DNA of 64,000 nt from Citricoccus sp. K5 (GTDB taxonomy: Bacteria; Actinomycetota; Actinomycetes; Actinomycetales; Micrococcaceae): contig NZ_LR732817.1 in NCBI RefSeq assembly GCF_902506195.1, positions 761,147-825,146 of the forward strand, written 5' to 3'. The notes beneath the pieces are model-generated. The model did not search any database and had not been told where the DNA came from. It worked only from the letters and a program-made list of their open reading frames with translations. Every line of letters begins with the position of its first letter. Positions within the stretch are counted from its first letter, which is position 1. This document shows, piece after piece, positions 1-9,060 of the stretch. A program made the translations under genes and the position numbers.

Positions 1-1
1 A

Positions 2-1021
2 CTGACCTATGCAGCCCCCGCCACCGCCGCAGAAGCGGTCAGCGCCGTCAGCGGGGATCCCCAGGCGCGGTTCCTGGGCGGCGGGACGAACCTGGTGGAC
101 CACCTCAAACTCGGGGTCAGCACGCCCGGACGGCTGGTGGACATCAGCCGGCTTCCGCTGGACACCGTCGAGCAGACCGAGGCGGGGGTGCGGATCGGCA
201 CCAACGTGCGCAACAGCGACCTGGCCGCCCACCCGCTCCTGCGCAGCGGCTGGCCCGGCATCAGCCGGGCCCTGCTGGCCGGGGCCAGCGGCCAGATCCG
301 CAACCAGGCCACCACCGGCGGCAATCTGCTGCAGCGCACCCGGTGCGTGTACTTCCAGGACATCACCACCCCGTGCAACAAACGGGAGCCGGGCAGTGGC
401 TGTTCGGCCCTCGAGGGGTACGGCCGGTACAACGCCGTGCTCGGTGCCAGTGAGGCCTGCGTGGCCACCCACCCCTCAGACCTCGCCGTCGCCCTGACCG
501 CCCTGGACGCCGTCGTCGTGGTCCTGGGGCCCGATGGCGAGCGGCAGGTCCCCATGGCGGACCTGCACACTCTGCCCGGGCACCACCCCGAGATCGAGAC
601 CACCTTGTCCCACGGTGAGCTGATCACCGCGGTCGAAGTCCCGGCCACGCCGTTGGCCCGGCGCTCGACCTACGTCAAGACCCGGGACCGGGCCTCCTTC
701 GCCTTCGCCCTCGTCTCGGTCGCCGCCGCCGTGACCCTCGACGACGACGGCGTGGTCGCGGACATCGCGCTCGCCTGGGGCGGGGTCGCCCACAAACCGT
801 GGCGCGCCACCCGGGCCGAGGCAGAGCTACGGGGACGCCGGCCGGACGAGTCCGCGATCGCCGCGGCCGTGGAGGAGGAACTGCGGGCGGCGGCCTTCGG
901 CCCGGACACCGAGTACAAGCGCCCGCTGCTGCGGGGCGCCACCACGGAGGCACTCTCCCGTCTCCTCGGCGGTCTGGACGGGAAGCCCGACGGAACATCG
1001 GAGAAGGAGGGGGGACGATGA
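2..1021 (+). CDS. FAD-binding subunit of a PaoB/YagS-type molybdenum hydroxylase (5' end outside window)
   Basis: The frame is open from the window edge, and the visible protein begins at the usual N-terminal position of this family, so only a few residues are missing. A GGGTNLVD motif (codons about 28-35 of the visible part) and an IRNQATTGGN motif are the two FAD-binding loops of the CoxM/XdhB family. Unlike plain xanthine dehydrogenase FAD subunits it carries four Cys codons at 344, 374, 401 and 458, the spacing seen in PaoB-type subunits that hold an extra 4Fe-4S cluster. By family, it passes electrons between the Mo subunit and an iron-sulfur PaoA-like subunit, which is presumably encoded just left of the window. 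Its stop overlaps the next start as ATGA. The substrate cannot be read from sequence; aromatic aldehydes are the family precedent. Confidence 0.9.
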   Translation: MTYAAPATAAEAVSAVSGDPQARFLGGGTNLVDHLKLGVSTPGRLVDISRLPLDTVEQTEAGVRIGTNVRNSDLAAHPLLRSGWPGISRALLAGASGQIRNQATTGGNLLQRTRCVYFQDITTPCNKREPGSGCSALEGYGRYNAVLGASEACVATHPSDLAVALTALDAVVVVLGPDGERQVPMADLHTLPGHHPEIETTLSHGELITAVEVPATPLARRSTYVKTRDRASFAFALVSVAAAVTLDDDGVVADIALAWGGVAHKPWRATRAEAELRGRRPDESAIAAAVEEELRAAAFGPDTEYKRPLLRGATTEALSRLLGGLDGKPDGTSEKEGGR

Positions 1022-3117
1022 CCGCGAACCCCGTACGGGCCGTGGCCATGGGCACCGCGATGGAGCGGGTCGACGCCCGGGAGAAGGTCACCGGCCGCGC
1101 TGCCTACGCCGTGGAATACGACGCCGAGGCAACAGCCGCGTCCGGCGGGTCTCCATTGCACTGCTGGCTGGTGACCTCGACCACCGCCAAGGGGCGGGTG
1201 CTGCGCGTGGACGCGAGCCAGGCCCTGGAGCATCCCGGCGTGGTGGCGGTGCTGGACCACACCACCGCACCGAGACTGGCCACCACGGACAACCGCGAAC
1301 TGGCCGTGCTGCAGGACGATCGGATCGGGTTCCGCGGCCAGATCGTGGCCCTGGTGCTGGCTGAGACCCCTGAGGCCGCCCGCGAGGCCGCCCGTCTGGT
1401 GCAAATCCACCAGGAGGACGAGCCGGCGTCGGTGGTCCTGGAGGGTGCGGAGACCTACCGGCCCGAGACGGTCAACGCGGGCTTTCCGTCTGACACCGAC
1501 GAGGGTGACGTCGAGGCGGCGCTGGCGGCAGCGCCGGTGCGGATCGAACAGACCTACACCACCCCGCACGAGCACAACAACGCGATGGAGCCCCATGCGG
1601 CCACGGCCCTGTGGCACGAGGACACGCTGACGATGTGGGACTCCACCCAGGGCGTCCACAGCGTTGCCTCGACCCTGGCCCCGATGCTCGGCATCGACGT
1701 GGACCGGGTGCGCGTACAGGCGCCCTACGTCGGCGGCGGGTTCGGCAGCAAGGGGCTGCCCCACAGTCCGGAGATGGCCGTCGTCCTCGCCGCACGCTGG
1801 GCTGAGGGACGGCCGGTCAAACTGGCTGTGACCCGCCAGCAGATGTTCGCCCTCACCGGGTACCGCACCCAGACGATCTCCCGCCTCCGCCTGGGCGCCG
1901 AGCCGGACGGTCGCATCGTCGCCCTCGACCACGCGGTCGAGGTCCAGAGCTCCGCCATCAAGGAATTCGTCGAGCAGGCCGCCGTCCCGGCACGGATGAT
2001 GTATGCCGGTCGGCACCGGCGGACCAGCCACCGGGTGGCCGCACTCGACGTCGCTGTCCCGTCCTGGATGCGGGCACCGGGGGAGATGCCCGGCATGTAC
2101 GCCCTCGAAGTGGCCATGGACGAGTTGGCGGTGGCGTCCGGCGTCGATCCCCTCGAGGTGCGCGAGCGCAACGAGCCCGAGGTCGATCCCGAGACCGGCA
2201 ACCCGTTCGGCAACCGGCGGCTGGTGGAGTGCCTGCACCGTGGCGCCGAGCTCTTCGGGTGGGCCGACCGCCCCGCCGAGCCGCGTGCCACCCTCGACGG
2301 CGACTGGTGGGTGGGCACGGGCGTCGCGTCCTCGACCTATCCCGCCCACTTCTTCCCGGGCAACGCCGCCCACATCGCGGCCCTCGGCGGGGGGCGCTAT
2401 GCCGTCTCCATCGGAGCGGTCGACATCGGCACCGGGGCCCGGACCGCCCTGCTGCAGATCGCCGCCGATGCCCTGGGCGTCGGGGTGGCCGACGTCGACC
2501 TGGCGATCGGTGACACGGACCTGCCGTTCGCCACCGTGGCCGGCGGGTCGTCCGGCACGGGTTCCTGGGGCACCGCCATCACCCAGGCGGCGCAGCAATT
2601 CCGCGCGGACCACGGCGAGGACCCGGACCGCGGGGTGGAGACCACCGCGACCGCCGAGTCCTACCCCGACGTGGAGCACCTGGCCATGCACTCCTTCGGC
2701 GCCGTGTTCGTCGAGGCACGGGTGCACCGCTGGACCGGTGAGGTGCGGATACCGAGGATGCTCGGCGTCTACTCGGTGGGCCGGGTGATCAACCCGACCA
2801 CGGCGCGCTCGCAGTTCCTCGGCGGACTCGTCATGGGGCTCTCGGCCGCGTTGTTCGAGGAATCGGTGCGCGATCCCCGCTTCGGCCACGTCGTCACCCA
2901 AGACCTGGCTACCTACCACGTCGCCGCGCACGCGGACATCGGCGACCTGCAGGTCGAGTGGCTCGACGACGTCGACGAGCAGGCGACCCCCATGGGGTCC
3001 CGGGGGATTGGGGAGATCGGCATCGTCGGTACCTCCGCCGCCGTTGTCAATGCCACCTACCACGCCACCGGGATCCGGGTCCGAGACCTGCCCGCGACCG
3101 CCGACAAGTTCCTGTGA
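1018..3117 (+). CDS. Molybdopterin-binding subunit of xanthine/aldehyde oxidoreductase family (PaoC-like)
   Basis: A 699-residue Mo-binding large subunit. The start at 1018 overlaps the upstream stop (ATGA) and is followed by the typical VTGRAAYAVEY substrate/Mo domain opening. Diagnostic motifs are YVGGGFGSK (residues about 237-245), MRAPGEMPG near residue 350, and GSRGIGEIG near the C terminus, where Glu666 is the expected catalytic base. The length is close to PaoC (about 730) and shorter than three-domain xanthine dehydrogenases. With the FAD subunit upstream and a MocA-like gene downstream, a cofactor of the cytosine-dinucleotide type is likely by analogy with PaoABC. No Tat signal is visible on this subunit. 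Substrate is unknown; the call to the family is secure, the PaoC subtype less so. Confidence 0.92.
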   Translation: MTANPVRAVAMGTAMERVDAREKVTGRAAYAVEYDAEATAASGGSPLHCWLVTSTTAKGRVLRVDASQALEHPGVVAVLDHTTAPRLATTDNRELAVLQDDRIGFRGQIVALVLAETPEAAREAARLVQIHQEDEPASVVLEGAETYRPETVNAGFPSDTDEGDVEAALAAAPVRIEQTYTTPHEHNNAMEPHAATALWHEDTLTMWDSTQGVHSVASTLAPMLGIDVDRVRVQAPYVGGGFGSKGLPHSPEMAVVLAARWAEGRPVKLAVTRQQMFALTGYRTQTISRLRLGAEPDGRIVALDHAVEVQSSAIKEFVEQAAVPARMMYAGRHRRTSHRVAALDVAVPSWMRAPGEMPGMYALEVAMDELAVASGVDPLEVRERNEPEVDPETGNPFGNRRLVECLHRGAELFGWADRPAEPRATLDGDWWVGTGVASSTYPAHFFPGNAAHIAALGGGRYAVSIGAVDIGTGARTALLQIAADALGVGVADVDLAIGDTDLPFATVAGGSSGTGSWGTAITQAAQQFRADHGEDPDRGVETTATAESYPDVEHLAMHSFGAVFVEARVHRWTGEVRIPRMLGVYSVGRVINPTTARSQFLGGLVMGLSAALFEESVRDPRFGHVVTQDLATYHVAAHADIGDLQVEWLDDVDEQATPMGSRGIGEIGIVGTSAAVVNATYHATGIRVRDLPATADKFL

Positions 3118-3893
3118 GCCCCACGCGTCCTCCGGTGAGCCCCGGGCCCGTCGCGGTGAGTGGCCCGCAAGTGCGAGTGCCGGCAGGGCCGTACCGGGGC
3201 GGTGCACCGGTGGTGGGTGTGCTGCTGGCCGCCGGTGCGGGCCGCCGCCTGGGCCGGGGGCCCAAGGCCCTGCTGTGCGTGGACGGTACGCCCCAGGTGG
3301 TCCGGATGGCGCGTGCCCTGCTGCGAGGCGGCTGTGACGCGGTGGTGGTGGTTCTCGGCGCCTCGGACGAGGAGGTACGGACGGTCCTGGACGGAGCGCT
3401 GACGGGGACCCCCGAGGGCCAGCGCGTGCGTACCGTGGTGAACGCGGACTGGGAGTCGGGGATGGGCTCGTCCTTCCGGCTCGGGATCGAGGCCGCAGAT
3501 CGGCTGCTCGCCTCCTCCGGCCCCTCGTGCGGCTTGATCGCGGTGGCCCTGGTGGACCAGCCCGACGTCGGCGAGGCCGTGGTGCGCCGTCTGCTGGCCG
3601 CTGCCACCGCCTCCACCACCGCCCGGGACCTCGGCCCTCGGGTGACGGCCGCCGGGTACTCGGATGCGCAGGGCCGGCTGGTCCGCAGTCACCCCTTGGT
3701 CTTCCCCCGGCACTGGGCCCGGGAGGCGGCCGCCCTGGCAGCGGGGGACGCGGCCGGACGGGTCTGGCTGCGTGGCCACCCGGAGGTGGTGGACGTCGTG
3801 GACGTGGGGCAGCTGGCCACGGGCCGCGACGTGGACATCCCGCAGGACCTCGACGGGCTCAGCCGGGGAATGGAGGCCGATGTCCGAGCGTGA
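3114..3893 (+). CDS. MocA-like molybdenum cofactor nucleotidyltransferase
   Basis: A 259-residue NTP-transferase. The GTG start at 3114 overlaps the preceding TGA as GTGA. The start is followed by a Pro-rich run of about 25 residues, and the catalytic fold begins at VVGVLLAAGAGRRLGRGPK, the GxGxRxG...PK nucleotide-binding signature of the MobA/MocA family (MobA_like_NTP). Within a Mo-hydroxylase operon the parsimonious role is attaching CMP to molybdopterin to form the cytosine-dinucleotide cofactor; a guanylyl or other nucleotidyl specificity cannot be excluded from sequence. The long N-terminal tail is unusual, and translation may instead begin at a later GTG (for example 3180). Confidence 0.8.
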   Translation: MSPTRPPVSPGPVAVSGPQVRVPAGPYRGGAPVVGVLLAAGAGRRLGRGPKALLCVDGTPQVVRMARALLRGGCDAVVVVLGASDEEVRTVLDGALTGTPEGQRVRTVVNADWESGMGSSFRLGIEAADRLLASSGPSCGLIAVALVDQPDVGEAVVRRLLAAATASTTARDLGPRVTAAGYSDAQGRLVRSHPLVFPRHWAREAAALAAGDAAGRVWLRGHPEVVDVVDVGQLATGRDVDIPQDLDGLSRGMEADVRA

Positions 3894-4962
3894 CGACCTG
3901 TGGCAGCGGATGGCCCCGGTCCTCGACGGTGACGCCGGCTTCGTGCTGGCCACCGTGGTCTCCACCTCCTCGAGTGCGCCGAGACCGGTGGGGACGCAGA
4001 TGGCCGTCCTGGACGACGGCACGGTCATCGGCAGCCTGTCCGGGGGATGCATCGAGGCAGACGTCTACGCGCACGCTCAGGAGGTGGCGACCACGGGCCG
4101 GGCGCTGGTCCGTGACTACGGCTACAGCGACGGTGCGGCGCTCGACATCGGGCTGACCTGTGGCGGCTCGCTCCGGGTCTTCCTCGAACGCGTCGCCCCG
4201 GCGGACCTGGACTTCTTCCGCGCCCTGGCCGAGGCGCTGCGCTCCGGTGAACCGGTCGCCACCGTCACGGCGTTGCCGGGACCGGACGCCGGGTGGCGCG
4301 GTCTCGTGACCGCGGCTGACTCCGCAACGAAGCCTGACCGGGGCCTCCACGAGGCCGCCGCCCTGCTGAGGGAGTCTCGCTCCGGCGTCGTGAAAGTCCC
4401 AAGCCCCGACGGCGGTCCGCCCTCCGACTACGCGGTCCGCAGCTTCACGGCGCCGGCGCACCTCGTGGTCTTCGGCTCGAACGCGTTCGCCGCGTCCCTG
4501 GCCCGGTTGGCCGCGGACGTGGGCTACCGGGTGACCGTCTGCGACGCCCGGGCGGCGTTCGCCACCCGGGAGCGGTTCCCCGAGGCGGATGAGATCGTCG
4601 TGCGGTGGCCCCACGAGTACCTGGACGAGCTTCACGTCGATCACCGCACCGTCCTCTGCGCGCTGACACATGACCCGAAGTTCGACGACCCGCTGGTGGC
4701 GAGGGCCCTGCGCTCGCCGGCCGCCTTCGTCGGGGCCATGGGATCGCGGCGCACCAGCCGGGAACGTGAGGAGCGACTGCGGGACCTGGGGCTGAGCGAG
4801 CAGGAACTGGCGCGGTTGCATGCGCCCTTGGGCCTGGACCTCGGGGCGGGAACCCCACAGGAGACCGCGGTGTCCATGATGGCCGAGATCATCTCGGCCC
4901 GCAGGTCCGGGACGAACCTGCCTCTGACCCAGGTGGGCGGCCCCCTGCACCGTGCGCGGTGA
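3880..4962 (+). CDS. XdhC/CoxI family Mo-cofactor sulfuration/insertion chaperone
   Basis: A 360-residue protein with an N-terminal CoxI domain (GSLSGGCIEADV near residue 50) and a C-terminal XdhC Rossmann-like domain (VFGSNAFAASLARLAADVG, then VGAMGSRRT and the closing GAGTPQETAVSMMAEI). The family binds the Mo cofactor, promotes its sulfuration and loads it into the large subunit; PaoD is the equivalent in the PaoABC system. The start ATG at 3880 lies inside the end of the nucleotidyltransferase gene (14-nt overlap), so four genes in a row are translationally coupled. It is the last gene of the operon, converging on the DUF418 gene 36 bp away. No clear hairpin terminator was recognised in the gap. 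Confidence 0.88.
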   Translation: MSERDDLWQRMAPVLDGDAGFVLATVVSTSSSAPRPVGTQMAVLDDGTVIGSLSGGCIEADVYAHAQEVATTGRALVRDYGYSDGAALDIGLTCGGSLRVFLERVAPADLDFFRALAEALRSGEPVATVTALPGPDAGWRGLVTAADSATKPDRGLHEAAALLRESRSGVVKVPSPDGGPPSDYAVRSFTAPAHLVVFGSNAFAASLARLAADVGYRVTVCDARAAFATRERFPEADEIVVRWPHEYLDELHVDHRTVLCALTHDPKFDDPLVARALRSPAAFVGAMGSRRTSREREERLRDLGLSEQELARLHAPLGLDLGAGTPQETAVSMMAEIISARRSGTNLPLTQVGGPLHRAR

Positions 4963-4998
4963 ATCCAGGGGCGCCAGGGGCGTCAGTGGCGCGGTGCG

Positions 4999-6222
4999 TC
5001 AGGGCCTCGGCCCGGCCAACGTGCCGGAGACGGTCGCGACGAGCCACTCCAGCGGGCCCCTCCAGCCGAATCCGCGCCACAGGGTCCCGGCGACGAGGCA
5101 ACCCACCCAGTAGGCCAGGAGCAGGCCGAGACGGGGCCAGTCGGCCGTCGCCGTCTCGAAGACGTCCAACGCCACCAGGTGCCCCACGTACAGCGTGAGG
5201 GGCAGGGCTCCGGCGCCGATCAGCGGCATCAGGGGCCAGACGAGCACCCCGCGGGCGATCTGGGTCAACAACAGGCAGACCCCGAGCACCAGGGCGGAGG
5301 TGCCGCAGGTCAGCAGGAGGTCCAGCGGCGCCCCGGAGTGGGGTGTGGCGAGCGTGAACCACACCGGAAGGTGCTGCACCGACTCCGTGGACAGGCTCGC
5401 GCCGGTCAGAAGCTCGGCCCCGAGGGCACGCGTGCCGGCCCCGGTCCCGGTCGCCAGGGCCGAGGCCACCTCGGGCCACTGCTGCAGACCGCGCGAGAGG
5501 AGGAAGGCCAGCGCGGCCAGGGCGGCGCCCCCGGCGGCCAGGACGGCCGCCACCCGCATCCGGTCCAGCCGCAGCCGGCCGAGGAACAGGCCGAAGAGCA
5601 CGTAGCCGAACCACTGCAGCACGGGATAGTAGCCCGTGAACAGCAGGTCCCAGGCCAGCAGCCCGGGCTGGGAGACCAGGTCGATGAGGGTCGGGTTGGA
5701 CCACAGCCGCCAGCCGTCCACATAGGCCGTGGACCCCACCGCCGACTGCATCGCCGCGGACAGCAGGCTCGCGAGCACGGGGGAGAGCAGCACCCAGCCG
5801 ATCGCCCAGGCGGCGAGGGCGCGGGCCCCCAGGTGCAGGAAAGGCACCGCGACCAGGAACAGCAGTGCGTACTGGGCCAGGATGACGGCGACGTTCATGT
5901 CCAGGGAACCGCAGGCGAGGCCGAGGACGAACAGCAGCAGCGCGCGTACCGCCACCCGGCGGCGGTCCCAGCCCAGGAGGGGGCCGCGGTGGGGTGCGCC
6001 GGTCCGGCCCGCGCCGCCACTGAGCAGGGCCAGCCCGACGCCGGCCAGTGTGGCGAACAGGGCCGAGGACTTCCCGGCGAACACCAGCCCGACGACGGTC
6101 GGTTCCGTCCCGTCCGCGGACACCAGTCCGAGCAGATGGGTGGCGATCATACCCAGCAGGGCCAGGCCCCGGGCCGCGTCCACACCGGGGATGCGACGCT
6201 GCACTGCCGTGGTTGCCGCCAT
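4999..6222 (-). CDS. DUF418/HGSNAT-like multi-pass membrane protein
   Basis: A 407-residue hydrophobic protein. The N terminus reads RIPGVDAARGLALLGMIATH, the signature of the heparan-alpha-glucosaminide N-acetyltransferase-like (DUF1624) half, and the C-terminal third resembles DUF418. About ten membrane segments are visible. A good AAGGAG site precedes the ATG. Members are common in actinobacteria; an acyl-transfer role on a surface glycan is inferred only from the distant family and is not proven here. It is divergent from dapA across an interval that contains a repeated GGTTCG element, and convergent with the Mo-hydroxylase operon. Confidence 0.75.
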   Translation of the reverse strand: MAATTAVQRRIPGVDAARGLALLGMIATHLLGLVSADGTEPTVVGLVFAGKSSALFATLAGVGLALLSGGAGRTGAPHRGPLLGWDRRRVAVRALLLFVLGLACGSLDMNVAVILAQYALLFLVAVPFLHLGARALAAWAIGWVLLSPVLASLLSAAMQSAVGSTAYVDGWRLWSNPTLIDLVSQPGLLAWDLLFTGYYPVLQWFGYVLFGLFLGRLRLDRMRVAAVLAAGGAALAALAFLLSRGLQQWPEVASALATGTGAGTRALGAELLTGASLSTESVQHLPVWFTLATPHSGAPLDLLLTCGTSALVLGVCLLLTQIARGVLVWPLMPLIGAGALPLTLYVGHLVALDVFETATADWPRLGLLLAYWVGCLVAGTLWRGFGWRGPLEWLVATVSGTLAGPRP

Positions 6223-6260
6223 GGGCCGCTCCTTGTTCCCGATCCGTTCCTGGTGCTTAC

Positions 6261-6303
6261 TTGGTTCGATCTCGGTTCGATCTTGGTTCGTCTGTGGTTC
6301 GGT
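6261..6303. repeat. Four imperfect tandem copies of an 11-bp GGTTCG-containing unit
   Basis: The unit TTGGTTCGATC is repeated with small changes (TCGGTTCGATC, TTGGTTCGTC, TGTGGTTCGGTC) at about one copy per helical turn. It lies between the divergent DUF418 gene (38 bp away) and dapA (72 bp away), so it could be a multi-site operator or a simple slippage product. No known regulator site was recognised. Confidence 0.6.
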
Positions 6304-6361
6304 CGTCGTGTCAGCCCAGACTCTCGCCCTCCGGCTGCCTGCCGGATGCCATTCTCGCAGG

Positions 6362-6367
6362 TAGGCT
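6362..6367 (+). promoter_or_regulatory. dapA -10 element TAGGCT, leaderless arrangement
   Basis: TAGGCT is followed by 7 nt and the dapA ATG, so the expected transcription start coincides with the start codon. No Shine-Dalgarno sequence lies between them. No convincing -35 was found. Confidence 0.6.
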
Positions 6368-6374
6368 GGAAGCC

Positions 6375-7286
6375 ATGATCGAGACCCCTGCCGCGCGCTC
6401 CGCGAACACCTTCGGCACCGTTGTCCCCGCCATGGTCACCCCCTTCACGGCCGACGGCGGCCTGGACCTGGATTCGGCCCAGAAACTGGCGAACCACCTG
6501 GTGGACGAGGGTGCCGACGGGCTGGTCATCACCGGCACCACCGGGGAGACCTCGACCCTGCTGGACGAGGAGAACGTGGCCATGTTCGAGGCCGTGGTGG
6601 AGGCCGTGGGGGGCCGCGCCAAGGTCATCGCCGGGACCGGCATGAATGACACGGGTCACTCAGTGCACCTGTCCCAGCTGGCCGCCAAGACCGGCGTCGA
6701 CGGCCTGCTGCTGGTCACGCCGTATTACAACAAGCCCAACCAGGCCGGAATCCGGGCCCACTTCGAGACCATCGCCTCCGCCACCGACCTTCCGGTCATG
6801 CTCTATGACATCCCCGGGCGCTCGGTCATGCCGATCAACCCGGACACCATCATCGCGCTGTCCCAGCACCCGAACATCGCCGCCCTCAAAGACGCCAAGG
6901 GCGACTTCCAGTCCACCACTCTCGTGGCGGCGAACACGGACCTGGACATCTACTCGGGCGAGGACTCCCTGACCATGCCGCTCATGACCCTGGGCGCCGT
7001 GGGCGTGGTCTCCGTGACCGCCCACGTGGCCACGCGGCTGTACCGCCGGATGGTGGACGCCATGCTCGCCGGCGACCTGGCGGCGGCCCAGGCACTGCAC
7101 TTTGAGCTGGATCCTTACCAGCGGGCGGTGATGACCCACATCCAGGGCGCGGTCTCCGCCAAGACGATCCTGAACTGGCAGGGCATCCTGCCGAACTCCG
7201 TGGTCCGCCTCCCGCTCGTGGAGGCCACCGAGGACGAGAAGACCACCATCCGTGCCGACCTCGCGGAGGCCGGACTCACCTTCTAG
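6375..7286 (+). CDS. dapA: 4-hydroxy-tetrahydrodipicolinate synthase
   Basis: A 303-residue TIM-barrel aldolase that condenses pyruvate with aspartate semialdehyde, the first step of the lysine/diaminopimelate branch in the cytosol. GTTGETSTL is the pyruvate-carboxylate loop, Tyr144 (MLYDIPGRS) the proton relay and Lys172 (AALKDAKGD) the Schiff-base lysine. The ATG at 6375 is chosen because all family N-terminal residues follow it and because TAGGCT lies 7 nt upstream (leaderless). The next gene, RNase J, starts 15 nt after its stop, so the two are probably co-transcribed, a pairing common in actinobacteria. dapF, a later step of the same pathway, lies at 18751. Confidence 0.97.
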   Translation: MIETPAARSANTFGTVVPAMVTPFTADGGLDLDSAQKLANHLVDEGADGLVITGTTGETSTLLDEENVAMFEAVVEAVGGRAKVIAGTGMNDTGHSVHLSQLAAKTGVDGLLLVTPYYNKPNQAGIRAHFETIASATDLPVMLYDIPGRSVMPINPDTIIALSQHPNIAALKDAKGDFQSTTLVAANTDLDIYSGEDSLTMPLMTLGAVGVVSVTAHVATRLYRRMVDAMLAGDLAAAQALHFELDPYQRAVMTHIQGAVSAKTILNWQGILPNSVVRLPLVEATEDEKTTIRADLAEAGLTF

Positions 7287-7301
7287 AAGGGACCGAACCC
7301 C

Positions 7302-8987
<1,686 letters not shown>

Positions 8988-9047
8988 GGCGCCGGAACCG
9001 TCGCCGGAACCCCTGTGTTGGTCACGGACAGCCTAGGGGGACGCCGG

Positions 9048-9053
9048 TACCCT
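9048..9053 (+). promoter_or_regulatory. ftsK -10 element TACCCT, leaderless arrangement
   Basis: TACCCT is followed by exactly 7 nt and the ATG. There is no ribosome-binding sequence. The 73-bp gap after rnj makes an independent promoter plausible. Confidence 0.55.
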
Positions 9054-9060
9054 ACGTAGC

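Noticed and set aside
670-3207. Long open frame on the opposite strand of the Mo-hydroxylase genes
   Set aside because: High GC and codon bias of the real genes keep the antisense frame open; the translation is rich in His, Gly, Arg and Pro with no family motif.
6261-6303. GGTTCGATC resembles the T-arm of a tRNA
   Set aside because: It is repeated four times in tandem, and no acceptor stem, anticodon loop or D-arm can be formed around it.
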